Of a stretch of DNA of 64,000 bases, positions 24,141 through 36,400 are shown one piece after another (the first letter of the stretch is position 1; the number at the start of each line of letters is the position of its first letter). The notes beneath the pieces are model-generated. The model saw nothing but the letters and a program-made list of their open reading frames with translations. It was not told the DNA's origin and did not search any database. Origin of the DNA: Brachycybe producta (taxonomy: Eukaryota; Arthropoda; Diplopoda; Playtdesmida; Andrognathidae); the NCBI GenBank assembly GCA_036925085.1, contig JAUPFP010000078.1, positions 250,001 through 314,000 on the forward strand, written 5' to 3'. The position numbers and the translations under genes are program-made.

Positions 24141-24274
24141 CTACGGAGCCTTGTTGAGGACATGAAATATTTTTTTATCTCGTACGGACGACTTAGTATC
24201 TCGTTCCGGCGAGATACTAAGTCTTCCGTATGAGATAAACAAATATGTCTTGTCCTCTACAAGGCTCCGTAATT
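24141..24274. mobile_element. Foldback element (TACGGAGCCTTGT ends)
   Basis: The left arm TACGGAGCCTTGTTGAGGAC ... TCTCGTACGG(A) ACTTAGTATCTCG is mirrored by the right arm ending ACAAGGCTCCGTA. Nearly the whole 134 bp is palindromic. Confidence 0.75.
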
Positions 24275-24334
24275 AACTGTTATTAAAATATCATTATTTA
24301 TTTTTTTCACAATTTGTTTTTTAACGAAAAGTTT

Positions 24335-24515
24335 TACCGGTAATGATTATTAATTTAATTTTTTTAAAAATTATGAAAATTATTAAAATTGTTAATTTAA
24401 TTTTTTTAAAATTATGAGAATTATTAAAATTGTTAATTTAATTTTTAAAAAATATGAGAATTATTAAAATTGTTAATTTAATTTTTTTAAAATTATGAGA
24501 ATTATTAAAAAATTT
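24335..24515 (+). repeat. 46-bp tandem repeat
   Basis: Four units of ATTATTAAAATTGTTAATTT plus AATTTTTTTAAAATTATGAG. Confidence 0.75.
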
Positions 24516-24732
24516 TTGATTAATAATAAATCACAGACACAAAATTCAGTTAATAATTTCTCAAAATAAAATATTTATTGAAGAGAGTCGAGAAAACATT
24601 GAAAATTTTAGTACATTTTTCTACTTATCGATTTATTCAACGATTACATTATTAAATAAATCGATAAATAATAGGAAATGTTCAGGTTTTGTTTTAGTTT
24701 TATTTTTACATTATTTTCACACACAAGACATA

Positions 24733-24784
24733 TATTATTACCCAAACGGCGCCTCATACACAGGTGACTCAGGTACAAAAATCT
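24733..24784 (-). CDS. Possible last coding exon of an unidentified minus-strand gene
   Basis: Read on the minus strand, TGAGGCAG could be an acceptor for T GAG AAG ATT TTT, giving EKIFVPESPVYEAPFG and then TAA. The composition looks protein-like, and AATAAA lies about 100 bp further on the minus strand. No partner exon was found and the polypyrimidine tract is weak, so this may be chance. Confidence 0.2.
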
Positions 24785-24934
24785 TCTCACTGCCTCACAG
24801 GTAAATATAAACTTCTCCTTATATATTTCACTTGAGGGTCAGAAAAAAAAAGGAACAAAAAAACCCCACATAAAGAAAAAGTGGCCCAAATTCAAGAAAC
24901 AAACTTCAATTTGAATCCTCTATTTTTAATTATT

Positions 24935-25250
24935 AGGGCTCGAATTTTTATGCAAAATATCAAAGCACATGTTTCTCAATTTGTGGCCCCAAGTGCCAAT
25001 TCTGAAGTAATTGTCATTAAAGCATAAAGAATTCTACTTTTTGCAATCAAAAAAGGCTGGTTAGAGGCTAGATGTCTTGTTTACTCTCTGTTGTCAACTA
25101 GAATTCTAGCCTCTAACCAGTATTTTTTTTATTTAAAAAAAAATTGTTTGTTGATCTAAACGGGATTCTTATTTCACAATTGGCACTTGGGGCCACAGTT
25201 TGAGAAACGTTTGCATTGATTTTGCATAAAAATCCGACCCCTGGTAATCA
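24935..25250. mobile_element. GGCTCGGATTTTTATGCA foldback element, copy 1
   Basis: The ends GGGCTCGAATTTTTATGCAA and TTTTGCATAAAAATCCGACC are inverted. The subterminal TTTCTCAAT(T/C)TGTGGCCCCA and AGTGCCAATT are also mirrored. The middle is a TTAGAGGCTAG hairpin. Other copies: 32612-32941, 37838-38152 and 57655-58055. Confidence 0.8.
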
Positions 25251-26240
25251 TCATTCGAGCAACTAGGCAGCTAGGCTCAATTAGGCTTTTTGCAATCAAA
25301 TATTCTGGTTAGAGGCTAGAGTTATTCTAGAACTCAAACACAATTGAATTAGTTGTAGGTTACCTCTAGCCTCGAAGCAGCCTCTTTGATTGCAAAAAAG
25401 CATAATTATTTTTGTCTTAATCACAATCATTAGAGCAACTGCAAATGTGCGTTTTTTTAATCAAAAAGGCTGTTTAGAGGCTAGATGTCTTGGTTACAAT
25501 CAGTTACTAAAGATTTCTAGCCTCTAACCAGTGTTTTATTATTGGAAACAAAAACCACATTTATTGTTGGTTGATCTAAATGGGATTAAAACGTCACAAC
25601 TGGCTCTTGGGGGCCACAGATTGAGAAACATTTGCTTAAAATATTGCCTAAAAATCCGAGCCTTTAATAATTAGTAAAGCAAAAACAATTACGCTTTTTA
25701 CGCTCAAAGAGGCTGGTTAGAGGCTAGTTATTCATCATTTCTTGCATCTGATGAATAACTCTTAGCCTCTAACCAGCCTCTTTGATTGCACAGAGCATAA
25801 ATATTTTTGCTTTACTAATTAAGGCTCGGATTTTTAGAGGCTAGAGTTATTCTAGAATAAAAATACAGTTGAATTAGTTTTAGATTATCTCTAGCCTCTA
25901 AGTAGCCTCTTTGATTGCAAAAAAAAGCATAATCCTTTTTTCGAGTTTTATTTTAAGAGAGAGTTCAAGTTAGAAGTTCAAAGAGGCTGGTTAGAGGCTA
26001 GTTATTTATCATTTTAAGCATCTGATGAATAACTTTTAGTCTCTAACCCGCCTCTTTGATTGCGATTAAGAGCATAACTATTTTTGCTTTACTAATTATT
26101 AAGGCTCGGATTTTTAGCGAATATAGAGGCTAGACCACTAGAGTTATTCTAGAATTGAATTACAGTTAAATTAGTTTTAATTATCTCTAACCTCTAAGTA
26201 GCCTCTTTGATTGCAAAAAAAGCATAATACTTTTTTTTGA
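25251..26240. repeat. Tandem hairpins with GGTTAGAGGCTAG arms
   Basis: Five or more hairpins of 80-110 bp (about 25295-25400, 25460-25535, 25705-25795, 25835-25925, 25975-26055 and 26120-26220), each TTAGAGGCTAG...CTAGCCTCTAA. They are separated by the subterminal pieces of the GGCTCGGATTTTT element (AACATTTGCTT, AAATCCGAGCC). Confidence 0.8.
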
Positions 26241-28330
26241 TTCGGAAGTTAGAAGTGCTATAAGGTTTGATTTTCTTGAATTCATGCCTTTTTTTTTCTC
26301 CCTCTTCTCATTGCTTTAATAAAGGAATGTCTCATTATTAACAATAGAGGGGGGAGAGGTTTGTCATATATTTTTTTAATGCTAAGGTGCTGGGGAAGCT
26401 GCACTTTTAGCACAATTTTTTGCTCTCTTGCCACTCTTGGGGTAAAATGCGAATAAAATTCGCTATTTTGCTTTTGAAAGTGACTGAGAGAGTGAAAGTC
26501 GCTCTCTCTCTCTCTGTCTATCTCTCAGAAGGGTTTTCACCTTTTTATTAGAAAAAAAATGGTATTTTAATTAATAATCAAAAATATACCTGGATTTTTT
26601 TATTATTTACAAAAAAGATCAAAAATAGCACTTTTTTTTGGCAAATTTCTGACATCAACTGAATGGATTTAGGTAAATTTAGATCATTTTATTTTCGTCT
26701 TATTTTTATTTTATTGATCCGAATTTATTATTTTTTTTTATTAACAAAATTAAGTAAAATTTTCATTATTTTTTTTTATTAATGCTCATAATTAAAAGGG
26801 GTTATAATCAAATAATATTAATATTATAATATAATGTGTCATTCTGGCCAAATTAATAATAAATGTTATTATATTTCTAACTTTTTTTTCTTCTTCTTTT
26901 GATTGAATTTTAATCAATTTTATGCTTAAAAAATTTCATTTAAAGGAATTTTGTGGTAAACAAATAGTGATTTTTATTTGGTAAAATTCACTAATTTTTT
27001 GTATTGAAATTTAAAAATTATTTGGTAATTGCTTAATTTTGTAGAATAATTTTAAATTACATTTTTAGTTTAAAATTTGTCTATATTTTTGTTGAAATTA
27101 AAAATTTTCTTATGGTTGAAATTTAAGCAATTTTAAATAAAAATTTTTTTAGTAAAAATAATAATTTTTATTCGGTAAAATTCACTAAATTTTTGTATTG
27201 AAATTTAAAAATTATTTGGTAATTGCTTAATTTTGTGGAATCATTTTAAACTACAATTTTGTCTATATTTTTGTTGAAATTAAAAGGTTTTCTTATGGTT
27301 GAAATTTAATCAATTTTAAATAAATGTTTTTGGTAAAAATAATGATTTTCTTTATTGGGTAAAATTCACTATTTTTTTTTGTTAAAATTAAACTAAAAAG
27401 TAAAATTTAAAAATCATTTGGTTATTGCTTAATTTTGTAGAATAATTTTAAACTACATTTTTGGTTTAAAATTTGTCTATATTTTTGTTGCAATTAAAAG
27501 TTATTTATTAATTATATTTCTAACCTTTTTTTCTTGGTTGAATTTTAATCATTTTTAAATAAATAATTTTGGTAAAAATAATGATTTTTATTTGGTTGAA
27601 ATTGACTAAAATTAACTACAATTTTGTTAACAAATAATAATTAATTTTTGTGATTAAAATTAGGATATTTTTTTCTGATTAAATTTTATCCAAAAAAAAA
27701 TTGTCATTTTGACAATTTTTTTTTGGATAAAATTTAACTAAATAAAATTTGATTTAGGTGTATCTGTTACCCTTCTAGTTTCTATCAAACTTTCAAATAT
27801 CATCTATTCATAACAGCATCATAATTGAAATTTAAGCAAAAATTAAAAACTTAAAGCTATACTTAAAAATTCTCTACACTTAACATAATGTAGAGAGAGA
27901 TAATCATGGTTTAAGCTTAACTTTATTTTAAGCAATGTTTTTTTTTAAGTATTCTAAAAAAAACACATTGTTGAAATTCTGAAGTTGCTAGTTTATCGAG
28001 TTTTTTTTAAGTTAAGCTTTGTTTAAGCTTAGTTTTTGCCTTAAGCAATGTTTTAGAATGTGTGATCATAAAAGATGATTTCATTGGAGAAAAATTTGAC
28101 ACTTGTTTTATAAGAGGATTTTTATGTCATCGTGGTTTTTAAAGATTTCCTGTCAATTTTGTCCTCTTTTTTGTATTGAGAATTTCTGATTCATTCAAGT
28201 GGTCAGCAAGTGGTCAGCAAGTGGTCAAGCAAAGGGTCAAGCAAATACTTAGCATTGTTATATAAAGAACTCTTGAAAAAAAAAACACACTTTATTAATT
28301 GAAGTAACCCCCTCCACCCCCCCCCCCTAA
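26241..28330. other. AT-rich spacer with a degenerate 185-bp repeat
   Basis: 26950-27600 contains three degenerate copies of TTTTTATTTGGTAAAATTCA ... GGTAATTGCTTAATTTTG. 27760-28080 carries TTAAGCTTAA-type short repeats. 28195-28250 has AGTGGTCAGCA repeated. A poly(C) run lies at 28313-28327. No gene seen. Confidence 0.5.
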
Positions 28331-28338
28331 AAAAAAAG

Positions 28339-28532
28339 ACAGGCATCTGTAGACAGCTTCAGAATTTCATTGGCTCCGCCCTTTTATGAGCGTCAGACCA
28401 AATATAAACCAATTAGAATAAAAAGGGTGGGGCATATGACATCAGACCTAGTAACAAACAAATTAGAAATTGAAGTGATGTCATAAAAGGTGCAGATCCA
28501 AAGAAATTCTGAAGCTGTCTACAGATGCCTGT
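28339..28532. mobile_element. hAT-like foldback MITE, copy 3, with target duplication
   Basis: ACAGGCATCTGTAGACAGCT and its inverse are flanked by AAAAAAAG on both sides (28331-28338 and 28533-28540). The interior has TTGGCTCCGCCC and its inverse, but the terminal arm differs from the other copies. Confidence 0.75.
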
Positions 28533-28605
28533 AAAAAAAGGGCTACCATTTTGTTTCTAAAAGAATTTCTAGCTTAAAAATGGCCGCCATTTTGAGGCTA
28601 TAAAT

Positions 28606-28810
28606 ACTGGCAATTAAAAAACGGGATGAACAGAAGTTGGCTCCGCCTTTTTTATGACGAACGGCAACTTCTAATTGGTATGTTGTGTGATTCGACGTTG
28701 AAAAGGGCGGAGCATGTGACGTCAGACTACATAACCAACCAATTAGAAGTTGCGTTCGTCATAAAAAGGGCGGAGCCAACTTCTGTTTATCACGTTTTCT
28801 AATTACCTGT
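28606..28810. mobile_element. hAT-like foldback MITE, copy 4, with target duplication
   Basis: ACTGGCAATTAAAAAACGGG to TAATTACCTGT, flanked by CTATAAAT at 28598-28605 and 28811-28818. The interior matches 27-232 closely. Confidence 0.85.
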
Positions 28811-28904
28811 CTATAAATATAAATTTTATAAAATGTTTGTGTGACGTCATAATGGTCAGCAAACTGAAATAGATAGTTTTTAAGATGGTATGTTTATGAA
28901 CAGG

Positions 28905-30665
28905 CTGTTTTAGAAACTAGAAGGGGTTACCTCAATCACTTAAGGGGTTTTTCATGTTTGATATATTGTTCAAAATAAACTTTTTATAGACCACAAACTG
29001 ACATAAAAAGCTCATTTTGAAAGATATCAAACATGAAAAAACCATAAGCGATTCAGCTACCCTTCTAGTTTCTCAAACCAAAATCAATTGTTCATTAAAC
29101 ATCTTAAAAAGAAATTGAAAATGTTTTCGAAACTAGAAGGGTAGCTGTTAGAGCTACAATTCTAGTTTCTAAAACACTTTCAATTTAAGGGTATTTTCTT
29201 GTTTGATATCTTTCAAAATAAGCTTTTTATTTGAGTTTGAAAATGACTCAACTTTAAGCAAACGATATTTCTTTAATTTTTTATGTTTTATAAAAAGTTT
29301 ATTTTGAAAGATTTCATCTGAAAAAAAAATACTATTGAGTGATAGATCTGCCCTTTCTAGTTTCTAATACACTTTTAAATTCTCCTTAATTTGTTTTTCT
29401 CAAACCAAAATCAGCTGTTGATTAAACATCTTAAGCAATTGAAAGTGTTTTAAAAACTAGAAGGGTAGCTTTAACACTTCAGGATATTTTTATGTTTGAT
29501 ATCTTTCAAAATAAGCTTTTTTATGTCAGTTTGAAAATGTCCGAACTTTAAGAATACGATATTTTTTATATTTCTGTCCATACAAAGTTTATTTTGAAAG
29601 ATTTCATCAGAAAAAAATACTATTGAGTGATAGATCTACCCTTTCTAGTTTCTTATACACTTTCGACCTGATCAGTGATCATTGACATTTTATAAATTGA
29701 ACTTTTCTCGAGGGTTATTTCATTTTATACAATTTTCTGCATTGTCATGTGTGAATATTTTTTTTTATAAAAAGCTTAAAATTCAAATTCATTGACTTTT
29801 TATATATTTTTATTCGGTTTATTGACATTTGTATCTTGAATTTTAAACAATTTAGACACTTTTTTTTGTGATATTTTTTTCCTAAAGACTCAAAATAGTT
29901 CATAAAAAAAACTTTGAATAACTTTTTAAAATTAAATAGGAAAAAAAAACTAGAATGGGTAAAAGATTGTTAAAAGTTTTTTATGGCAATATCTTACAAA
30001 ATAAACAATTTTATAGTTCAGTTTGAAAAATGACCCGTTATTTAAGTTTTTCCATTAACATTTCATGAAAAACTATTTTCACCTTTTTTCAAACCGTCAT
30101 AAAAAGTTTATTTTGAAAGATATCATCATTGAACAAACTTCAGCATTATCACCAACTATTCTAGTTTTTAAAACATTTTGAATTTTTTTCGTAATGTTTT
30201 TTTCTGAAAAACCGTTCGCTTGAAAAAAGAGAAATTTTCTCAAAACCGCAGGTGGAGGAGGAGACATCCTATAGAACATAATAGATACTGCAGTGGCGCC
30301 ATCTGGAAGACAAAAACAAAAAGAAAATATATATTTTTCAAGCGAACGTTTTTCAGAAGAAACTTTACGAAAAAATTCAAAGTGTTTTAGAAACTAGAAT
30401 AGTTGGTGATAATGCTAAAAGTTTTTTTCAATGATGATATCTTTCAAAATAAACTTTTTATCACAGCTTGAAGAAAAAAACCCGAAAATATTTTTTATGA
30501 AATTTCAATGAAAAAAAAAAAGAAAAAACCGGGTCATTTTTCAAACTGAACAATAAAATTGTTTATTTTGTAAGATATTTCCATGAAAAAAAAAACGTTT
30601 AACATAATCTTTTACCATTCTAGTTTTGAAAACAATTTGAATTTTTTCATGTAATGTTTCTAAAA
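28905..30665. mobile_element. Run of five or six CTAGAA foldback elements
   Basis: Copies at about 28905-29085, 29115-29375, 29440-29665, 29940-30180 and 30360-30660, some sharing or overlapping arms. The last two form a larger palindrome around 30290 that also contains AAGCGAACGTTTTTCAGA and AGTGGCGCCATCTGG. All are non-coding. Confidence 0.75.
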
Positions 30666-31060
30666 AAAAAAAACGTTCGCTTGACGTTTTTGCATCTAAA
30701 TTTTACAATAGAACGTCTATGGAGCATAGCTATTAGCCACTACAGTGGCGCCACCCTTCTGTTTCAAACTGATCAATAAATTGTGTGGCACTTAATGAAA
30801 ACAAATAGTAATTTTAACTTGAAATGTAAGTGGTTATGACGTCATAAATATGTTTGTGATATGATTAATAATAAGTTACATTTCTTTGAAATGACCTTTA
30901 TGTAATAATCACATGTTTGTTATAAGTGTTAACTACCGGGTATATAATTAGTAATATAACATGACTAATTTACTAACAGTGTATGTGTGACACACTCCTT
31001 GTTCTAGAGACTAGAAGAGTAAATGAGTCACTTATTCTGTTTTTTTTTTAAAGAGAAAAC
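30666..31060. other. Unassigned spacer
   Basis: Contains ACAGTGGCGCCACCCTTC (CTCF-like) near 30744. The rest is AT-rich and unassigned. Confidence 0.4.
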
Positions 31061-31062
31061 CA

Positions 31063-31500
31063 GAAACTGTTTTAGAAACTAGAAGAGCAGCTCAATCATT
31101 CAATTAATTATTTTCTTGTTGATATCTTTCAAATTAATAGTTGGTTCATTTTGAAACATCCATAAAAAGCTTATTTTAAAAGATATCAAACATGAAAAAT
31201 ATCCTTACGTGATTGAGTTACCCTTCTAGTTTGTAAAACACTCATGTTTTTCTTAACTTTGCTCCTGAAATACAAAATAACCAAGAGTTCAATGCTCTTT
31301 TGAACTTAAAAAAACACCTTTAAGAAAAAATTGAAAGTGTGTTATAAACTAGAACGGTAGCTCAATCACTTGAGTATTTATTATCTTTCAAAATAAACTT
31401 TTTATAGACAAAAATTTGAAAACAAAATATTGTCTGCTTAAAGTTTGCTTATTTTCATGCCGACATTAAAAGCTTATTTTGAAAGATTTCGACATAAAAA
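31063..31500. mobile_element. Two CTAGAA foldback elements
   Basis: A full copy at about 31067-31245. A left-arm-plus-centre copy at about 31330-31500 ends after the inner right arm. Confidence 0.75.
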
Positions 31501-31985
31501 TAAAAAAAGAATGTTATATTTTTATTAAAAGACTAGAAGAGTAAAAGGGATACATAGCATCTGTTGCATTACTATTCTAGTTTTTAATAAACTTAAAATT
31601 CTCAAGGTTCTTTTAACAATTTTTTTTAAAAGTTGTTATAATTTTTTTTAAAAAAAAATTGTTAGTCATCTTTGAATTTGTAATATAATTTATAATAAAC
31701 TATTTTTTTTACTGAAACTTATTTCATAATTTCCTTTAAAATGAAATTAACTTTAAAGGCGTTGTTTTTATTGTTTTGGTTTGATGAACATTAATTATAA
31801 TATTAAATTATAATTGTAAAAGGCAAAATAAGTATTAATACATAGAGGTAGCTCAATCTGCATATGGAGTGTAGCCATAAGATGAGCCATAAGTGAGTGT
31901 AGCCAACAGATGGCGCCACCTCTACTTAAAGCGAAATTTCTTTTCAGGTGGTTTTAAAGTGTAAACGGGGGGGCCTCTAGAACTC
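31501..31985. other. AT-rich spacer
   Basis: Contains CAGATGGCGCCACCTCTAC at about 31907 and degenerate A/T runs. No gene seen. Confidence 0.4.
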
Positions 31986-32535
31986 AAAATTGTTCTATCT
32001 TTCCAAACTTATTTTCAAACTGTCATAAAAAGCTTATTTTGAAAGATATTAAACATGAAAATACCTTTAAGGAATCTATCGTCGAGTTTCTAAAACACTT
32101 TCTAGTTTCTTTCATTTTGGTTCTTCTGAAAGACAGATAGAATAATCTCAGTTTGACAATCAGCTGTTAATATCTTTCAAAATAAACTTTTTATAAGAAA
32201 AAATTAAAAATGTCGTCTGTTTAAAGTAGGGACGTCATTTTCAAACTCAAACAAGTTTATTTTGAAAGATATTAACATGAAAATACCCTTAAGTGATTGG
32301 AAGTAACCCTTCTAGTTTCTATAATACTTTCTAGTTTCTCTTCATTTTGTTCGATAATCAGATGTTAAAATATCTTTCAAAATTAACTTTTTATAAATAA
32401 AAAATTAAAAAATATCGTCTGCTTAAAATCGGATCATTTTCAAACTACCATAAAAAGTTTATTTTAAAAGATATCTGTAACATGAAAATAGCCCTAAGAG
32501 ATTGAGCTACCCTTCTAGTTTCTAAAACACATTCA
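31986..32535. mobile_element. Three partial or full CTAGAA foldback elements
   Basis: A right half at about 32010-32120, then copies at about 32160-32335 and 32355-32530. Arms carry TCTTTCAAAATAAACTTTTT and ACCCTTCTAGTTTCTA. Confidence 0.75.
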
Positions 32536-32611
32536 AGTTAAACTTTAAAAGCACCAAGAGAACCTTGGATGAGAGGCTAAACACAATTAAACTCGCTCAC
32601 TCATGAGTAGG

Positions 32612-32941
32612 ATTCGGATTTTCATGCAATATATCAAGCAAAATGTTTCTCAATCTGTGGCCCAATTGAGCCGATTGGGAAGTAACAATCTCCCATTTAG
32701 AGAGCAACTAACAATTAGTTTTGTCTTTAATCGAAAACACTGGTTAGAGGCTAGAAATGTGTAGTCAACAACTGATATTAACCGGAAATCTAGCCTCTAA
32801 CCAACCTTGATTAGAAAAAAAGCATAATTGCAGTTGTTCCACTGATGATGATTAGTTGATTAGGCCCTACTTCACAATTGGCACTTGGGCCACAGATTGA
32901 GAAACATTTTGCTTGATTTTTCATGAAAATCCGAACCCTAC
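32612..32941. mobile_element. GGCTCGGATTTTTATGCA foldback element, copy 2
   Basis: The ends AGGATTCGGATTTTCATGCA and TTTTCATGAAAATCCGAACC are inverted. CTCAATCTGTGGCCC is mirrored. A TTAGAGGCTAG hairpin sits at the centre (32744-32806). Confidence 0.8.
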
Positions 32942-32966
32942 TTATGATTTCCCCCCCCCCCCCTCT

Positions 32967-33280
32967 AATACCTTGTACACACATGAGTTAAATGAATTCA
33001 AATTAAATGTGTTTAGGTGAATTATACGGAATCCAGTTAAGGACACGAACCAAATTAAAAAATTGACTTTATTATTGAAATATTTGAAATTGAAATATTA
33101 AATCAATATTTTAATGTCAGTAGTTTAAATATTATTTAAGTTAATTAACTGAATATTTTCAGATTAATTAACTGAATAAATTGAATTCGACATATTGTTT
33201 GTTTGTCCTTTGTAGGGCTCCGTAGAACACATTTATTATTTAAATGCATTTAAATTATCAGCTGTGTGCGCTAGGTATTA
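32967..33280. mobile_element. TATACC...TACACACA element, copy 3 (inverted)
   Basis: Reverse-complement copy of 18321-18614 and 20190-20492. It starts AATACCTTGTACACACATGA and ends CAGCTGTGTGCGCTAGGTAT. Confidence 0.75.
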
Positions 33281-33411
33281 CACTGAGTTGAACTACCTCC
33301 ATGTATCTATATCGTACTTAATATAAAAAGGAAGTTTTTGTAAATTTTGTCAAAAACAATTGCTTAAAATCGTTTATTTTGTAATATTTTCAGGAATGTT
33401 GTTGTTTCACG

Positions 33412-36400
33412 ATGATGCAGCGAATGTCCTTGAAGAAGAATTATTATTTGCTTTTAGTTTGTATGGTGATTGGACTTCTTTTCATCTCGTATCATTTAAC
33501 CAACAATAATAACATCATCAGGTATGCAAATTAGGTAGAGGAGGAGGAGGAGGAGGAGGAGGTAAAACAATTGCTTATGTGACGTCATATTGTCATGGTA
33601 ATCAACTAGAAACGGAGCTAGGAGTTTGTTATTGCATATTAAAACATAATTATGCAAAGTGGAAGAAATAATCTATTATTAAAATATTTAAATTTGCATC
33701 ATTTGCAGGCGAGCTTTTTTTAAAAAAATAAGTTAAAAAGTAGAATTGATAATTTGCATATTATATTGCATTTATCTTCTATTAAAATATTTAAATTTGC
33801 GTCATTTGCAGGTGAAGCATTTGCTTAAAACAAGTTAAAAAGTAGAATTGATAATTTGCATATTTTATTATATTTATCTTCTATTAAAATATTTAAATTT
33901 GCATCATTTGCAGGCGAGCTTTTTTTTTCAAAATAAGTTAAAAAGTAGAATTGATAATTTGCATATTTTATTGCATTTATCTTTTTTTTGTTGCAGAATT
34001 TAATATTTAAAAATTTAATAGAAAACAAAACCGACCGCCATCTTTATAAATTTATAAATAAAGATGGCGGTCGAATTTATTGTGTTTATGAAAAAAATAA
34101 TATATTATTGAGTTTGAATCAAGTTATTAAAACTTAAATATTTTGCGTTTCAGAAGCAAAATTGAAATAAATTTGAAGGTGTTTTAGACACTAGAAGGGC
34201 AAACAAATCACAAATCAGTCGATTTTCATGTTAATATGTTTAAAAATTAAACTTTTTATGGATCCAAAAAAAAAAAGAGGGCAACTTGGAGAATTTATAT
34301 ATAAATTGACCTATAAGAAGTTTATTTTGCAAGATTTCAACATGAAAATATCCTCAGATACCCTCAGACTACCCTTCTAGTTTCTAAAACACTTTAATTT
34401 TTTTCTTACTTCCGCGCATGAAACGCAGAATAATCAGATTTTGAAAATCAGCTTTTCATAAAGGGTGTGTGACATTTGACCTACAGACAGTTGCCCTACA
34501 GACAGTTATCCTAATGCCATTTGCCCTACAGTTTCCATAATGTCATTTGCCCTACAGACAGTCATCCTAATGCCATTTGCCCTACAGACACTTTTCCTCA
34601 TGTCATTTGTCCTACAGACAATTGTCCTAACGCCATTTAATTGCCCTACAGACAATTTTCCTAACGCCATTTACCCTAAAAAGACGCTTGCCATAAGAAT
34701 ATTTGCCCTAAAACTATTTGCCCTAAAATCATAAGCGCGATTGAAAATAAAGATGGCGGTCGTTTTTTTGTCCTTTCAGTTGTATTTATATTTTGATAAG
34801 TACATTAAAATATAAATCCGACTTAAAGGAAAAAAGAAGAAAAAAAAAAACCGGCCGCCATTTTTATATAAAAAATGTGCTTTTTTTGTAGAAGGGTAAA
34901 ACCCCCCCTTTTATGAATCTCTGGTAACCTTATTTATCGATTTGTTTTCCCGTCAAGTCTCTCGAGTATTTTGATACCGAATGGGAGTTAACAAAATCGA
35001 TTGAATTAAAAATAGGACCCAAATTCGGAAGCTTTTAAATATGGCTGCCTTTTTTCTTTCTTATTAAAAACAGCCATATTTGTTTCTAGTTGCTAGAGGG
35101 CGCTGTGTGCAGTGAATCTCTTAGAAATTTCTAAGAATGTAACTTGTTAAATTATGTAACTCAAGATTACTGGTTAATTTATACTGGTGCAAAATGAAGA
35201 GAAACTTGAATGTGTTTAAGAAACTAGAAGGGTAACTCAATCATTTAAGGATATTTTCATGGTTGATATCTTTCAAAATAAGCTTTTTAATGTTAGTAAA
35301 TTCATTATAACCCAATTTGAAACAGATATTTTTTTAAAAAAAAAGTTTCTCTAGAAAACGTTTATTTTGAAAGATATCAACCATAAAAATATCCTTAAAT
35401 GATTGAGTTACCCTTCTAGTTTCTAAAACATATTAAAGTTTATCTTCATTATCCACCAAGAGTTTGATAGGTTTGAAGCTGATATTTTTTAAATTTTTAC
35501 CTATAAAATGTTTTATTTTGAAAGATATCAAGATTAAAATACTATTAAATGATTCAGCTACCCTTCTAGTCCTTAACACACTTTCAAGAGTTAAATGAAC
35601 CCATGGATGGTTAAATAATCCAACCAGTTGATAAATATCATAGTTTAAAAAACCGCCACCAGGAGTCGCAGCATAGGATTTACGTGCGCCCCCTAACGTC
35701 GTTTTTTATAAAATCAAGTTTCTAAGGTATTTTTCCGTTTTTCTTTTTCAGTCCTGCAATTGTCGAAGAACAATGCGTACCGAAACGGAACGTTGTGTTC
35801 CTGAAAACTCACAAAACGGCCGGTTCGACGATCCAGAACATATTTATGCGTTACGCAAAACGGAACAATCTGCTCCTTGTCCTTCCATTGAAGGGCAATT
35901 ACTTGGGGCATCCATATCATTTCGAGGAACAGATGGCGCCACGGTTGCGCCATGGTTATAAGTACAACATTCTAACACATCATTCCCGATTTCACTTTGG
36001 CTCGATGAAGTCGCTCTTTCCCGAGGATGTTGTTTTCGTGACAATCCTAAGGGACCCAGTGGCCCTTTTTGAATCGCTTTACGCTTATTATACGCTCAAC
36101 GTAACCTACCAGATGGACATTGTCGAATATGCAATGTCCAATGGTTCATATCTTGACCATCACAACCAAAGGTTTTACGGAAAGATCGGTCGTAACCAGA
36201 TGGCTTTTGATCTAGGTGTAACGAAATTTATGTTCGACAGCGATTCGGCTATTACGAGAGCCGCTCGCAGGTTCGACCGACAGTTCCATTTGGTTATGAT
36301 TGCGGAAATGATGGACCAGTCATTGGTCCTTCTCAAAGACCTCTTGTGTTGGGACATTGACGACATTGTCGCTTTTCGTCATAACGCAAGAATGGAGGGT

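Noticed and set aside
35714-36366. Other-frame and antisense frames over the sulfotransferase exon
   Set aside because: The 342-codon plus frame carries all sulfotransferase motifs; the others overlap it and have none.
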